DNA of 64,000 nucleotides from positions 1 to 64,000 of the forward strand of contig NZ_WBZC01000002.1 of the NCBI RefSeq assembly GCF_009017275.1, read 5' to 3'. The stretch is from Alkaliphilus pronyensis (GTDB lineage Bacteria > Bacillota > Clostridia > Peptostreptococcales > Natronincolaceae). Under the pieces are notes generated by a model that was not told the DNA's origin, searched no databases, and saw only the letters and a list, made by a program, of their open reading frames with translations. Every line of letters starts with the position of its first letter. The stretch's first letter is position 1. Shown piece by piece: positions 27,179 to 35,517 of this stretch. The translations under genes were made by a program, and so were the position numbers.

Positions 27179-27952
27179 TCACCATATCTTCCAAGCAGGA
27201 TTATCCCTCCACAATCTTTCTAATAGCAGTTTGTCTCTTTGGGTATCCATGCAATGCCAAAAGCCATAATGCTTGTAGGCTACTAAATTACCCTCCTTAG
27301 CTAAGTTTTCTAAGGGTTCTCGTTCAAATATGGTAGAATCATCGGTTATATAATCAAAAACCTCTGGTTCAACTACCATAAATCCTCCATTTATCCAACC
27401 GCCATCTTCTTTAGATTTCTCAACAAACTGATTAATTTGAAGAGATTCGTCGTTAATATCCAGTACTCCAAATCTGCCTCCAGGCTGAATCGCTGTCATT
27501 GTAATGTACTTACCAGATTTTACATGATATTTTTCCAGCTCTTTTATATTTACATCGCTGACTCCATCACCATAGGTTAGCATAAACCTTTCATTGCCAA
27601 TATATTTTTTAACTCGTTTTATCCTGCCACCAGTCATGGTATGTAAACCTGTATCGACTAAGGTAACTCTCCAAGGCTCAGAAGCATTATTATGTATGGT
27701 CATTTTATTCTCTTTACAGAAATCAAAGGTTACATCAGATGTATGCAAGTAATAATCTGCAAAGAATTCCTTTATAACGTACCCCTTATAGCCCAAACAA
27801 ATAATAAAGTCATTATAGCCATAATAGCTATAGCTCTTCATTATATGCCATAAAATAGGCCGTTCACCAATCTCAATCATTGGTTTAGGTTTTAGATGAC
27901 TTTCTTCACTAATCCTTGTCCCAAACCCACCTGCTAAAATTACTACCTTCAT
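27179..27952 (-). CDS. rfbF: Glucose-1-phosphate cytidylyltransferase
   Basis: 257 residues. Nucleotidyl-transferase signature VVILAGGFGTRISEESHLKP at the start, then KPMIEIGERPILWHIM, FIICLGYKGYVIKEFF and FMLTYGDGVSDVNI (metal site). The long match to RfbF/DdhA-type enzymes, including WINGGFMVVEPEVFDYI and FWHCMDTQRDK, supports formation of CDP-glucose from CTP and glucose 1-phosphate. The usual next enzyme, CDP-glucose 4,6-dehydratase, is not obvious in the window; the neighbouring epimerase may act on the CDP-sugar. First gene after the large fused glycosyltransferase. Confidence 0.9.
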   Translation of the reverse strand: MKVVILAGGFGTRISEESHLKPKPMIEIGERPILWHIMKSYSYYGYNDFIICLGYKGYVIKEFFADYYLHTSDVTFDFCKENKMTIHNNASEPWRVTLVDTGLHTMTGGRIKRVKKYIGNERFMLTYGDGVSDVNIKELEKYHVKSGKYITMTAIQPGGRFGVLDINDESLQINQFVEKSKEDGGWINGGFMVVEPEVFDYITDDSTIFEREPLENLAKEGNLVAYKHYGFWHCMDTQRDKLLLERLWRDNPAWKIW

Positions 27953-28006
27953 AATGTGACCTCCTTAGAGTAATATATCTGCCTAGTCTTAAAGCAGATA
28001 ATATGG

Positions 28007-31000
28007 TTAGTGATTACTATTCACCATATGATTTATACTATTAATTGAGTAATCAAGTAACTTAATAAGAGCTCCTTTATTATTAAATACTTCCCTTAGC
28101 CTTTTGTCGGCTAATATATTTGTAACTACTGGTATTTTAGATTCTAAAGTAACGTTAGTTGAATTAACCGTTAAATCGATTAAATCCTTGATGGAGTAAA
28201 ATAACACACTCAAAATAAAGCTTTGATTACTATTACTATACTGATTCCAGCTTGTTAAAAGGTTTTTGCTTTCTTCATATATTAATAAATAATCCTGATA
28301 CCGTTTTGTGTCTATTTGTGAGTTGTAGTGGGATCCGCTCCTAATCCTGTAATAGTGAAGTGCCTTGTGTATAGATATTAATGATGAGGCATACTTTAGG
28401 TGTACTAAACTAATCATAGTATCTCCACCATTTAATAGCTTAATTTTTCTCTGATTAACATGGTCTCGAGCCTTAAGATGGATGGTTGTTCTAACCAATT
28501 TTCCCCACAGAGGCCTAAAAGATCCATAAAAGTCGGGAAGCCGTTCTCCAAGCTTCTGAATGGGACTTACATACAGACTTGGAGGACATCTCAATCCTAG
28601 AGTTTGTCCACTTTCTTCACTAAACATTTCTGTGCCACCTACTGCTATATCTGCGTTTTTCTTAGTTGCAGAGAAATATAGCTCCCTCAAAAAATCTTTG
28701 TGTAAATAATCATCACTATCTAAATGACACACATACTCCGATTCTAAGCTATCGATATACTTAGTATAATCAGGATTATTCTGTTTTTTATGAATAAAAC
28801 AATTTAACTCATTTCTAAATACCTTAACTCTTTTATCTTTTTTTTGGTACTTAGCTAACATCTCACTTGTACCATCTGTACTACCATTGTCTAATACTAT
28901 CCATTCAAAGTCACTAAAGCTTTGATTTAATACACTTTCTGCACACTGGACTATATACTTTTCTGAGTTATATGCCCAGGTTAATATACTGACGGCAGGT
29001 TTTTTCATATGTATATCTTCATTTTCATCATTAAGGCTTTTAATACTATTTTTTAGTAAAAGGCTTTGCTCTTCATGCTGATTATTTATGTTAAGTTCCA
29101 CTGAGGGAGGACTTTCTTTAACTATGGAGTTACTTGAGCTGATGCTTTTTATATCTTGAATAGCTAGCTCTATTTCTTTTTTTAGTTCCTCATCATCCGT
29201 TAAGGTTAATGCTCTTGAATAGTATTCAACTGCCTTTTCGTAGTTTTTTGATAAGGCCATAATGTAGCCGCCATTGTATAATAGATCACAGTTGTTTTCA
29301 TCAAGTGAAAGCCCCATATTTAGGTGCTGTTGGGCAGCTTCCAGGTTGTTACTCATTAAATCCATAATAATCTTAAAGGAAAATATATCGGCATCATTAT
29401 TTACTATTTTTTCGTACTCACCTATTACATGGTAGGCAGCCTCAATATTACCCTCCTCCAACAATAGCTTTATTCTTTCTTTTACCCCTTCGGCTTCCTT
29501 CTTTAGTTGATTGTAGGGGTTTGTTTTTTCTTCCTCTATTTCCTTTAGCAAAAATTCTATTATTGGCCCCATGTTGGGCATAGTTTTTAAAGCTCTTCTA
29601 AGGTACTTTACATATTTAAGTTTATTAGTACTTTTATGTTTATTTGCATGATAAATCAATATAATAAAGGCTGTTTCGTTATCCTGCACATCGTAAATCA
29701 TTTCATTTTCAATTACCTGACTGTTTATAGTATTACTAATGTATTTGAAGCTCATTTCACTATATAACTGTATAATCTCCTTAAGCTGTTGAAGATCTAA
29801 ATTATCTGATAGGGCTAAAACCTTAGCCAGTGGTTTATATACCCTTAACTCACATAGCTTCATTTCAGAAGGTGTTAGCTGACTTGTTAGCTCTATAGCC
29901 AATTTAATAAAATCTTTTTTATATTGCTTTAATAAATAATTAAAGTAGCCCTCCACTTTTTTAGTATTGGTTTCAGACAACAATTCAACTATTGAGTAGT
30001 CTCTCTTTATTAAAAAATATATAATATCAGCATATTCATCTGCTAATTCATTAAGGTCTAAATTGTTAACTAAAGCTACATATCTATCGTCAATGGTAAC
30101 ACTTTCTTTATAATTCTCTAATCTAATTTTGTTCAAGAGGGAATAATTATCTTCACCTGTTGAATACTCCCTCACCAGTCTTTGTTTATTGGCTTCATCT
30201 AAGTAAATTTTTACTTTTTCTAAAGAAGCTCCGAATATATTTAGAAGCTCAATATCTCCAGATATTTTTTTATCATAAAAGCTTTTTAGCTCCTTAAGCT
30301 CCTTCTCCTTTACAAAGGCTTCTACTATGGCTTTTAATGCCCCAGTCAATACTTCCTTTTGCTTTAGCTTACATCCATATTCAATTGTTCTTTTATAGTT
30401 AGAAAGCTTGTTATGTAATAAGCACATATTAGCATATATATTTTCATAGGAATTAACTGAAGCTGTTTCAGTAGTTATGTCATGGTATCCTTTAAACTTA
30501 TGGTAGCAAAAAACCATATCAAGATACCTGTCAAAGGACTTTACTGCGTCTTGATACTTATGTTGAAGCTGCTGAGCTTTACCCATATAATAATAAACAT
30601 CTAAATATTCCTTAGATATGCTTAAAGCTTCATTAGCAATTGCTATTACATCATCATACCTTTCCATGAAAAAATAAATTTTCATATGGTATATGAAAAT
30701 GAACATCATTTTGCTCTTTTCAATCTTTGCTTTTTTCATTACATCTATGGCAGTCAAGATGGCATCTAATCCCTTTTGATATTCGTCGTAGGCACAATAG
30801 GACTGTCCCAGCTGAAACCAATAATAATAGTTGTCGGGATTATTTTTAAGCTCTTTAAACAGAATTTCCGTATTTCTCTTATATTTACGCTCCTTCAACT
30901 GAATATCCGTCATGTCGTAACCGTAATGTATTATATTTGTGTTTAAGTTTTTAAGAGGTTTTTTTGCACTTGGTTGTTCATGTATAGCACCATTATACTT

Positions 31001-31417
31001 AAAATCGCTATCTCGCTTAAACAATCTACATTGAGCCATAATGCTACTTATCTTACCTGCATATATGTTTTCAATTCTTACAGTGGCTGTGTTGTATTTG
31101 GAATAGCTATTGGTTTTAAAGAAATCTATTAAATCAGTGGGGTTGTCGACTACCTCGTCACCGTCCAATATGAATACCCACTGGCCCTTAGCATAGCTAA
31201 TTGAGGTATTCCTCATATCTGAAAAATTACCATTCCATTCTTTTAAAAACACTTTTTTAGTATATTTTTTAGCTATATTTACCGTGTTATCTGTAGAGCC
31301 AGTATCTAAAACTATTAGCTCTGCTTCTATCTGGCTTCTAATTGAGTTAAGACTTTTTAAGCATTGGTCTAAATATTTTGACTCATTTTTTACCATCATT
31401 ACAATACTAAGTTGCAT
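28007..31417 (-). CDS. Two-headed GT2 glycosyltransferase with TPR middle
   Basis: 1136 residues. N-terminal GT2 domain about 1-230: QLSIVMMVKNESKYLDQCL, LDTGSTDNTVNIAKKY, FILDGDEVVDNP. Middle about 240-740: TPR-like helical repeats (YYYWFQLGQSYCAYDEYQKG, VYYYMGKAQQLQHKYQDAV, DLLYNGGYIMALSKNYEKAV). C-terminal GT2 domain from about 800: AVSILTWAYNSEKYIVQCAE, VLDNGSTDGTSEMLAKY, HLDSDDYLH. It lies directly downstream of flagellin (174 bases), the position of flagellin glycosyltransferases in other clostridia, and probably starts and extends O-linked glycan on flagellin, with the TPRs holding the substrate. Role is inferred from domains and position. Confidence 0.9.
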   Translation of the reverse strand: MQLSIVMMVKNESKYLDQCLKSLNSIRSQIEAELIVLDTGSTDNTVNIAKKYTKKVFLKEWNGNFSDMRNTSISYAKGQWVFILDGDEVVDNPTDLIDFFKTNSYSKYNTATVRIENIYAGKISSIMAQCRLFKRDSDFKYNGAIHEQPSAKKPLKNLNTNIIHYGYDMTDIQLKERKYKRNTEILFKELKNNPDNYYYWFQLGQSYCAYDEYQKGLDAILTAIDVMKKAKIEKSKMMFIFIYHMKIYFFMERYDDVIAIANEALSISKEYLDVYYYMGKAQQLQHKYQDAVKSFDRYLDMVFCYHKFKGYHDITTETASVNSYENIYANMCLLHNKLSNYKRTIEYGCKLKQKEVLTGALKAIVEAFVKEKELKELKSFYDKKISGDIELLNIFGASLEKVKIYLDEANKQRLVREYSTGEDNYSLLNKIRLENYKESVTIDDRYVALVNNLDLNELADEYADIIYFLIKRDYSIVELLSETNTKKVEGYFNYLLKQYKKDFIKLAIELTSQLTPSEMKLCELRVYKPLAKVLALSDNLDLQQLKEIIQLYSEMSFKYISNTINSQVIENEMIYDVQDNETAFIILIYHANKHKSTNKLKYVKYLRRALKTMPNMGPIIEFLLKEIEEEKTNPYNQLKKEAEGVKERIKLLLEEGNIEAAYHVIGEYEKIVNNDADIFSFKIIMDLMSNNLEAAQQHLNMGLSLDENNCDLLYNGGYIMALSKNYEKAVEYYSRALTLTDDEELKKEIELAIQDIKSISSSNSIVKESPPSVELNINNQHEEQSLLLKNSIKSLNDENEDIHMKKPAVSILTWAYNSEKYIVQCAESVLNQSFSDFEWIVLDNGSTDGTSEMLAKYQKKDKRVKVFRNELNCFIHKKQNNPDYTKYIDSLESEYVCHLDSDDYLHKDFLRELYFSATKKNADIAVGGTEMFSEESGQTLGLRCPPSLYVSPIQKLGERLPDFYGSFRPLWGKLVRTTIHLKARDHVNQRKIKLLNGGDTMISLVHLKYASSLISIHKALHYYRIRSGSHYNSQIDTKRYQDYLLIYEESKNLLTSWNQYSNSNQSFILSVLFYSIKDLIDLTVNSTNVTLESKIPVVTNILADKRLREVFNNKGALIKLLDYSINSINHMVNSNH

Positions 31418-31545
31418 TGTTTGCCTCCTTGCAATAAGAAGATATCTTCTATTTATTACAACATTCTTATATATTTATCGACAAAAAACTGCTTTTTATT
31501 AAGTATGAATTTTAAGCTTTTTTTATACATCTAGGGAAAATATTG

Positions 31546-31579
31546 CAAAAAAAAAGAACTAGACTTACACTAGTTCTTT
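31546..31579 (-). terminator. Terminator after flagellin
   Basis: 10-bp stem AAAGAACTAG/CTAGTTCTTT (31553-31579) with a 7-base loop, followed on the minus strand by a run of T. It ends the very abundant flagellin mRNA and separates it from the glycosyltransferase genes. Confidence 0.88.
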
Positions 31580-31590
31580 TTTAATATTTA

Positions 31591-32370
31591 CTATCTTAAT
31601 AATTGAAGTACTCCCTGTGGAGCTTGATTTGCTTGTGCTAACATAGCTGTAGCAGCTTGTTGAAGGATGTTGTTCTTAGTGAACTCCATCATTTCCTTAG
31701 CCATGTCTACGTCTCTTATACGAGATTCAGCAGCCTGAAGGTTCTCAGAAGTTGAGTTAAGGTTTCTTACAGTACTTTCTAATCTGTTTTGTAATGCACC
31801 TAGAGTCGCTCTTTCTGAGTTAATATCGTTGATAGCAGCTTCAATTGCACCTGTAGTTGATGTGTTAGCTAAACCAGAAGCTGTACTGATATCTCCAGCT
31901 GTGATTGTTAAAGATATACTGTCTGAGTCAGAAATAATAATGTCAAAGGTTGTAGTACCATCTAAAACTGTCTCACCGTTAAACTTAGTATTTGTTTCGA
32001 TGTTTGACATCTCAGCAATTAATGCGTCCATTTCAAGGTCAATGTTTGCTGTATCATCTGCATTGTATGTTCCATTTGCTTTTTGAATTGCAAGTTCTTT
32101 TAATCTTATAAGCATGTTACTTACTTCGTCCATTGCACCTTCAGTAGTTTGAATTAAAGAGATACCATCTTGAGCATTTCTAGAAGCTTGATTTAAACCT
32201 CTAATTTGTCCTCTCATCTTTTCAGAGATTGAAAGACCAGCAGCGTCATCAGCAGCACGGTTGATTCTAAATCCTGAAGATAACTTCTCCATATTCTTTG
32301 ATCCATTAAGATTGTTTACTCCTAATTGTCTGTGGGTGTTAAGTGCCATTAAGTTGTTATTAATTCTCAT
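31591..32370 (-). CDS. hag: Flagellin
   Basis: 259 residues, a short flagellin. Conserved D0/D1 N-terminus MRINNNLMALNTHRQL with GFRINRAADDAAGLSISEKM, and C-terminal D1/D0 with SRIRDVDMAKEMMEFTKNNI and QAATAMLAQANQAP. The variable centre is only about 60 residues (TFDIIISDSDSISLTITAGD) and rich in Ser, Thr and Asp, fitting O-glycosylation. It forms the filament after FliS-assisted export. Leader: sigma-D type promoter at 32502-32528, ~125-nt 5' UTR, 24-bp palindrome, a GGA-loop hairpin and AAGGAGGA ribosome binding site 7 bases before the ATG. Confidence 0.97.
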   Translation of the reverse strand: MRINNNLMALNTHRQLGVNNLNGSKNMEKLSSGFRINRAADDAAGLSISEKMRGQIRGLNQASRNAQDGISLIQTTEGAMDEVSNMLIRLKELAIQKANGTYNADDTANIDLEMDALIAEMSNIETNTKFNGETVLDGTTTFDIIISDSDSISLTITAGDISTASGLANTSTTGAIEAAINDINSERATLGALQNRLESTVRNLNSTSENLQAAESRIRDVDMAKEMMEFTKNNILQQAATAMLAQANQAPQGVLQLLR

Positions 32371-32377
32371 TAGTAAT

Positions 32378-32414
32378 TCCTCCTTGAATTTTTATTTACC
32401 CTGACATCCTTGTC
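32378..32414 (-). promoter_or_regulatory. Candidate CsrA-binding sites in the flagellin leader
   Basis: On the minus strand GACA-AGGA-TGTC (32403-32414) forms a 4-bp stem presenting GGA in the loop, and the ribosome binding site AAGGAGGA (32378-32385) carries a second GGA. This upstream-plus-SD arrangement is what CsrA uses to repress hag in B. subtilis. csrA and fliW lie just upstream in this window. Confidence 0.65.
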
Positions 32415-32416
32415 TG

Positions 32417-32440
32417 GGCTTAAAATAATTATTTTAAGCC
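32417..32440 (-). promoter_or_regulatory. 24-bp perfect palindrome in the flagellin 5' UTR
   Basis: Arms GGCTTAAAATAA and its reverse complement meet without a spacer. In RNA this would be a hairpin just 5' of the CsrA sites, possibly protecting the transcript. No T-run follows, so a terminator is unlikely. Confidence 0.6.
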
Positions 32441-32501
32441 ACATCCCTTTACCTACTTGCCGGCGTTGTAGAAAAAAGATGTTTTTTAGCTTATGTAGTA
32501 T

Positions 32502-32528
32502 ATATCGGAAGACTGATTGAAAACTTTA
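32502..32528 (-). promoter_or_regulatory. Sigma-D promoter of flagellin
   Basis: On the minus strand TAAA (32525-32528), exactly 15 bases, then TCCGATAT (32502-32509). Near-perfect sigma-28/sigma-D spacing and sequence. Expected start near 32495, giving a leader of about 125 nt. Confidence 0.85.
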
Positions 32529-32554
32529 TAGTTAAAAACATAATTTTTTAATTA

Positions 32555-32690
32555 AATTATGTTTTTAAAGGTAATACGTAATAAGGAATATGTAATAGGT
32601 GTAGAAGACAATTGACACTTAATACTGAAATTTGCATAGACAAATTTCTACATCAATTCAACATTCAACATTCAACATTATTCTTGTTCA
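32555..32690. repeat. Repeat-rich spacer downstream of csrA
   Basis: Contains GTAATAAGGAAT-type units at 32570-32600, an 8-bp hairpin GAAATTTG/CAAATTTC at 32627-32648, and three tandem ATTCAAC units at 32656-32680. No coding potential is seen. The hairpin lacks a clear T-run but may help end the flgM-csrA transcript. Confidence 0.6.
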
Positions 32691-32691
32691 A

Positions 32692-32916
32692 TTATTTTTT
32701 AAACAAATCCTTAAGCTGATCAATATTTTGCTTATGGGTGCTTGCCTCTTTGTTTTCCTCTTGAATCTCTAAATATATTTCTTTTCTATAAATCTCAACA
32801 TCCTTTGGGGCAGATATGCCAATTTTTATTTTCCCTTCATCTATGCCTAGTACTTTAACTTCAATATTTTTACCCAGTATAATGCTTTCGTCTACCTTTC
32901 TTGTTAAAACCAACAT
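32692..32916 (-). CDS. csrA: Translational regulator CsrA
   Basis: 74 residues. MLVLTRKVDESIILG at the N-terminus, VKVLGIDEGKIKIGISAPKDV in the middle and IYRKEIYLEIQEEN containing the conserved RNA-contact arginine. It is a dimer that binds GGA hairpins in mRNA leaders; the expected target is flagellin mRNA. A longer polar C-terminal tail (KEASTHKQNIDQLKDLFKK) is typical of Gram-positive CsrA bound by FliW. It follows fliW by 13 bases, so both are made together, giving the FliW-CsrA-flagellin feedback loop. Confidence 0.97.
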   Translation of the reverse strand: MLVLTRKVDESIILGKNIEVKVLGIDEGKIKIGISAPKDVEIYRKEIYLEIQEENKEASTHKQNIDQLKDLFKK

Positions 32917-32929
32917 ATTATCGCCCCTC

Positions 32930-33373
32930 CTATCCTGTTTTCTTTATTTCATCAAGTACATAGTGCTTTATTTGATATTTTTCATCGTCAAGTAGAATTT
33001 GCTTTGCTTTTTTGTTTCTAACATTTATTATGATTGGGGCCTTTAAGTTGGCTGTCATTTTATTAATGTCTTCAGGAACAACAACTATAGATTGTACTAA
33101 TACATCTTGGTGGGATTTTATTTCTAATTTTTCAATAGTGTTTTTTGGTATTTGAAAATCATAGTCCTGCTTAAATATAAAAGGATTTATTACGACAAAG
33201 GCCAAGGATGGTTCATCAACAGCCTGTAGCCAATTGAAGGGTACTTCCTTATCTGGATTGTTAATTATAATGTATTTTTCTATCCCTTCAAAGCCTGGAA
33301 TACCGTCTACAAAATTAATAATTTCATTTTCTTTTATTTCTATTTCGCCAAAATGTCTTGTATTAAGTATCAT
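32930..33373 (-). CDS. fliW: Flagellar assembly factor FliW
   Basis: 147 residues with family motifs FGEIEIKENEIINFVDGIPG, PFNWLQAVDEPSLAFVVINP and DYDFQIP, then IVVVPEDINKMTANLKAPI. FliW binds flagellin; when flagellin is exported, freed FliW binds CsrA and relieves repression of flagellin translation. Placed between the DUF6470 gene and csrA as in B. subtilis (yviE-fliW-csrA-hag). A repeat tract of about 90 bases separates it from the gene before it. Confidence 0.96.
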   Translation of the reverse strand: MILNTRHFGEIEIKENEIINFVDGIPGFEGIEKYIIINNPDKEVPFNWLQAVDEPSLAFVVINPFIFKQDYDFQIPKNTIEKLEIKSHQDVLVQSIVVVPEDINKMTANLKAPIIINVRNKKAKQILLDDEKYQIKHYVLDEIKKTG

Positions 33374-33394
33374 GTGGAAAACACCCTTTCTTTT

Positions 33395-33490
33395 AAAAGT
33401 AATATGGAATAAGTAATAAGTAATAAGGAGTAATTAATAAATGATAAGTAATATGTAATATATAATAAAGAATAATAACATTTCTCATTA
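33395..33490. repeat. AATAAGT-type repeat tract before fliW
   Basis: Tandem and near-tandem AATAAGT/AATATGT units on the plus strand fill the spacer between the DUF6470 stop codon and the fliW start. No gene is visible. It is the purine-rich strand version of ATTACTT units seen elsewhere. Confidence 0.7.
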
Positions 33491-33494
33491 TCTA

Positions 33495-34055
33495 TTACTC
33501 ATATACATCTAAATTGTTACCAACATATTCAATTTGTATGCTAGGCTTTTGCTTTAGGTAAATATCAAGCTTGCCTCTTTGGTAGTTTATTTGGGGTTTG
33601 TAATCATTCATCTGTACATCTATTTCTCCCTTTTCATACATACCCGTAACTTCACCTCTAATAACCTTTATTTCTGGTCTGCTTTTGGGTATCATATCAA
33701 AAACAATTTGTCTTTCTTTTGGCATTGCTCTTCTTTTTGCCTGCCTTGACAAGGCATCTCCTTTGTGAATATCAGCTAATTCCTTACCTTCACTGGCAAT
33801 TTTAGCAACAGCCTCTAGGGCAGCCATTTTACCCTTCTGTGAGTATTTATGGGAAAGCTCCATAGTGCTTTTAAGACCAGCCTCTGAAAAACATCGACGC
33901 TGGTCTATTAATAGTACTGGAGCTTCTGATTTTAAATATAGCTTTCCTTGTGTTGCTCTTAGCTGCATTGGCCTATTGTTTTGCTTTATGGATAGCTGAC
34001 CGTTAGTACTGTTTATTCCAATTAAGGCGCTTTGGGTCTGAATTTGTATTTTCAA
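33495..34055 (-). CDS. DUF6470 family protein (YviE type)
   Basis: 186 residues from the TTG at 34055, chosen because AGAGGTGA ends 6 bases before it and the product then begins MKIQIQTQSALIGIN, as expected for the family; an upstream frame to 34136 would add unrelated residues. Typical segments: RPMQLRATQGKLYLKSEAPV, LIDQRRCFSEAGLKSTMELS and a C-terminal beta-rich part (PQINYQRGKLDIYLKQKPS). Function unknown. It occupies the yviE position between flgL and fliW, so a role in motility is inferred. Confidence 0.85.
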   Translation of the reverse strand: MKIQIQTQSALIGINSTNGQLSIKQNNRPMQLRATQGKLYLKSEAPVLLIDQRRCFSEAGLKSTMELSHKYSQKGKMAALEAVAKIASEGKELADIHKGDALSRQAKRRAMPKERQIVFDMIPKSRPEIKVIRGEVTGMYEKGEIDVQMNDYKPQINYQRGKLDIYLKQKPSIQIEYVGNNLDVYE

Positions 34056-34074
34056 TAGAATCACCTCTAGGAAA

Positions 34075-34256
34075 ATATAAATTAAAAGTGAAAAGTGAAA
34101 ATAAATAGATGACCAACAGCTCGTCTGTTGTGTCACTCACTTAGCTAGTAATTTTACATATAATTCCAATCTTTACAATCAGTATTTTCATGGGAAATTA
34201 ACTAGCTACCTTAATTCAACATTCAACATTCAACATTTAACATTCAACATTTTAAA
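34075..34256. repeat. Repeat-bounded spacer between flgL and the DUF6470 gene
   Basis: Starts with purine-type units (AAAAGTGAAAAGTGAAAA) on the DUF6470 side and ends with five CATTCAA/CATTTAA units on the flgL side. The ~110-base centre has a GACCAACAGCTCGTCTGTTG hairpin-like segment and no reading frame. The same layout, purine repeats, core, pyrimidine repeats, is seen at 35247-35555. Confidence 0.65.
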
Positions 34257-34258
34257 AT

Positions 34259-35230
34259 TTATCTAAGAAAATCTATTAAAGTAGGCTGTATAATTCTTGC
34301 TCCAATTGATAAAGAAGATCTATAGACATTTTCTTCATTCATAAGATTCATATATACCTCTGCCATATCTGCATCTTCTAACTGTGACTGTAGTCTTGTA
34401 AAGTTTACTTTATCGTCTGCAATTCTATTCTGAACAAGCTCCATCCTATTAACCTTTCCACCTATTTCTGATCTGGCGGTTAAATTAACATTTAAATATT
34501 TATCGATTTCTTCAATGTCAGCAGTTAACCCTGCTTCATCACCATTTTCTAAGTTATCAATAACTTGATTAATCATTGTTATAATTCCAGGTTCAGTTCC
34601 ATCAGTGACTTCTCTATCACCAGCAGCATCGGGAGCTATTATATCAAACACTTCTAGTCCAAGGGTGTTAATTTCTATTGTTTCATTTACTCCTACCTCA
34701 AACTGCATTTTATCGTCAACCGTTGCTGGATCCTTTCTTTCAGCTAAATCAACATTGTACTCATACTCATCTACTAAAGGATCATTATTAAACTCAAATA
34801 GTGGCTCATCAGTTTTTTTACCTGAGAAAATATACTTTCCTGAATATGTAGTATTTCCTAAACTAATGATTTGAGCCTTAATTTCTTCTACTTCCCCTTT
34901 TATTTTACGTGTATCATCCTCTGATAAAACACCGTTGGAAGCCTGTACAGTTAGTTCCCTTAATCTTTGCAATGCATCTCCAACATTCTTAACGGCAAGC
35001 TCTGTGGTTTCTAAAAAGGATACAGCATCATTAACATTTTTGGAATATTGATTTAGCTCACTAATGTCTGCCCTTATTTTTAAGCTTCTGGAAATTGCAA
35101 CAGGATCATCGGATGGTAAATGAACCCTCTTTCCTGTTGCAGCCTGCAACTGTGTTTTATCAAGTCTTAGCATGTTTCTATTTAAGTTTTGCATTAAGTT
35201 TGTTATCATCATACCGTTGGTGATTCGCAA
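34259..35230 (-). CDS. flgL: Flagellar hook-filament junction protein FlgL (HAP3)
   Basis: 323 residues. N-terminal helix MRITNGMMITNLMQNLNRNM with LRLDKTQLQAATGKRVHLPS, DDPVAISRSLKIRADISEL, and C-terminal helix ADMAEVYMNLMNEENVYRSS ending LSIGARIIQPTLIDFL. These are flagellin-like D0/D1 elements; the middle (KKTDEPLFEFNNDPLVDEYE) is the variable domain. FlgL links FlgK to the first flagellin. It follows flgK in the operon, with an unusual ~350-base insert between them. Confidence 0.95.
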   Translation of the reverse strand: MRITNGMMITNLMQNLNRNMLRLDKTQLQAATGKRVHLPSDDPVAISRSLKIRADISELNQYSKNVNDAVSFLETTELAVKNVGDALQRLRELTVQASNGVLSEDDTRKIKGEVEEIKAQIISLGNTTYSGKYIFSGKKTDEPLFEFNNDPLVDEYEYNVDLAERKDPATVDDKMQFEVGVNETIEINTLGLEVFDIIAPDAAGDREVTDGTEPGIITMINQVIDNLENGDEAGLTADIEEIDKYLNVNLTARSEIGGKVNRMELVQNRIADDKVNFTRLQSQLEDADMAEVYMNLMNEENVYRSSLSIGARIIQPTLIDFLR

Positions 35231-35246
35231 GGTCGGTTCCCTCCTT

Positions 35247-35285
35247 TTTTAGTGAAAAGTTAAAAATGAAAAGTTAAAAGTTAAA
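35247..35285 (+). repeat. Left heptamer arm of the four-helix-bundle insert
   Basis: TAGTGAAAAGTTAAAAATG and following AAAAGTTAAAAGTTAAAA units. It is inversely related to the arm at 35518-35555. Together they bracket the truncated four-helix-bundle gene. Confidence 0.7.
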
Positions 35286-35296
35286 ATCTTAAACCA

Positions 35297-35509
35297 TTAT
35301 AAAAATGTAGATAAAATCACAAGCTTAGAAATAAAATCTTTTTTACTCTGAGCATATTGTGCCTCTTCAATATTAGCACCGATACTCGTTCCTGACTTTA
35401 ATAACTGATGTGATAATACATATTCTTTGTCTTTGTATAATCTTTTACATAGCTTTACTATTTTTATTGAAAACTCAAATGACTTATCACTGATAATATT
35501 TTTGCTCAT
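35297..35509 (-). pseudogene. Truncated four-helix-bundle (S23/IVP-type) gene
   Basis: 70 codons. The first ~60 match the N-terminal half of the four-helix-bundle family related to 23S rRNA intervening-sequence proteins: FSIKIVKLCKRLYKDKEYVL, SHQLLKSGTSIGANIEEAQ, YAQSKKDFISKL. Family members are about 115-125 residues, so the last two helices are lost; after SKL the frame runs into nine unrelated residues and a stop next to the repeat arm. A GGTGA precedes the ATG. It sits between flgK and flgL, where no such gene is expected, flanked by inverted heptamer repeats, which suggests a decayed insertion. Confidence 0.75.
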
Positions 35510-35517
35510 TGTGGTTC

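Noticed and set aside
35297-35509. Avd protein of a diversity-generating retroelement
   Set aside because: The fold family is related, but no reverse transcriptase, template repeat or variable repeat was found in the window, and the gene is truncated.
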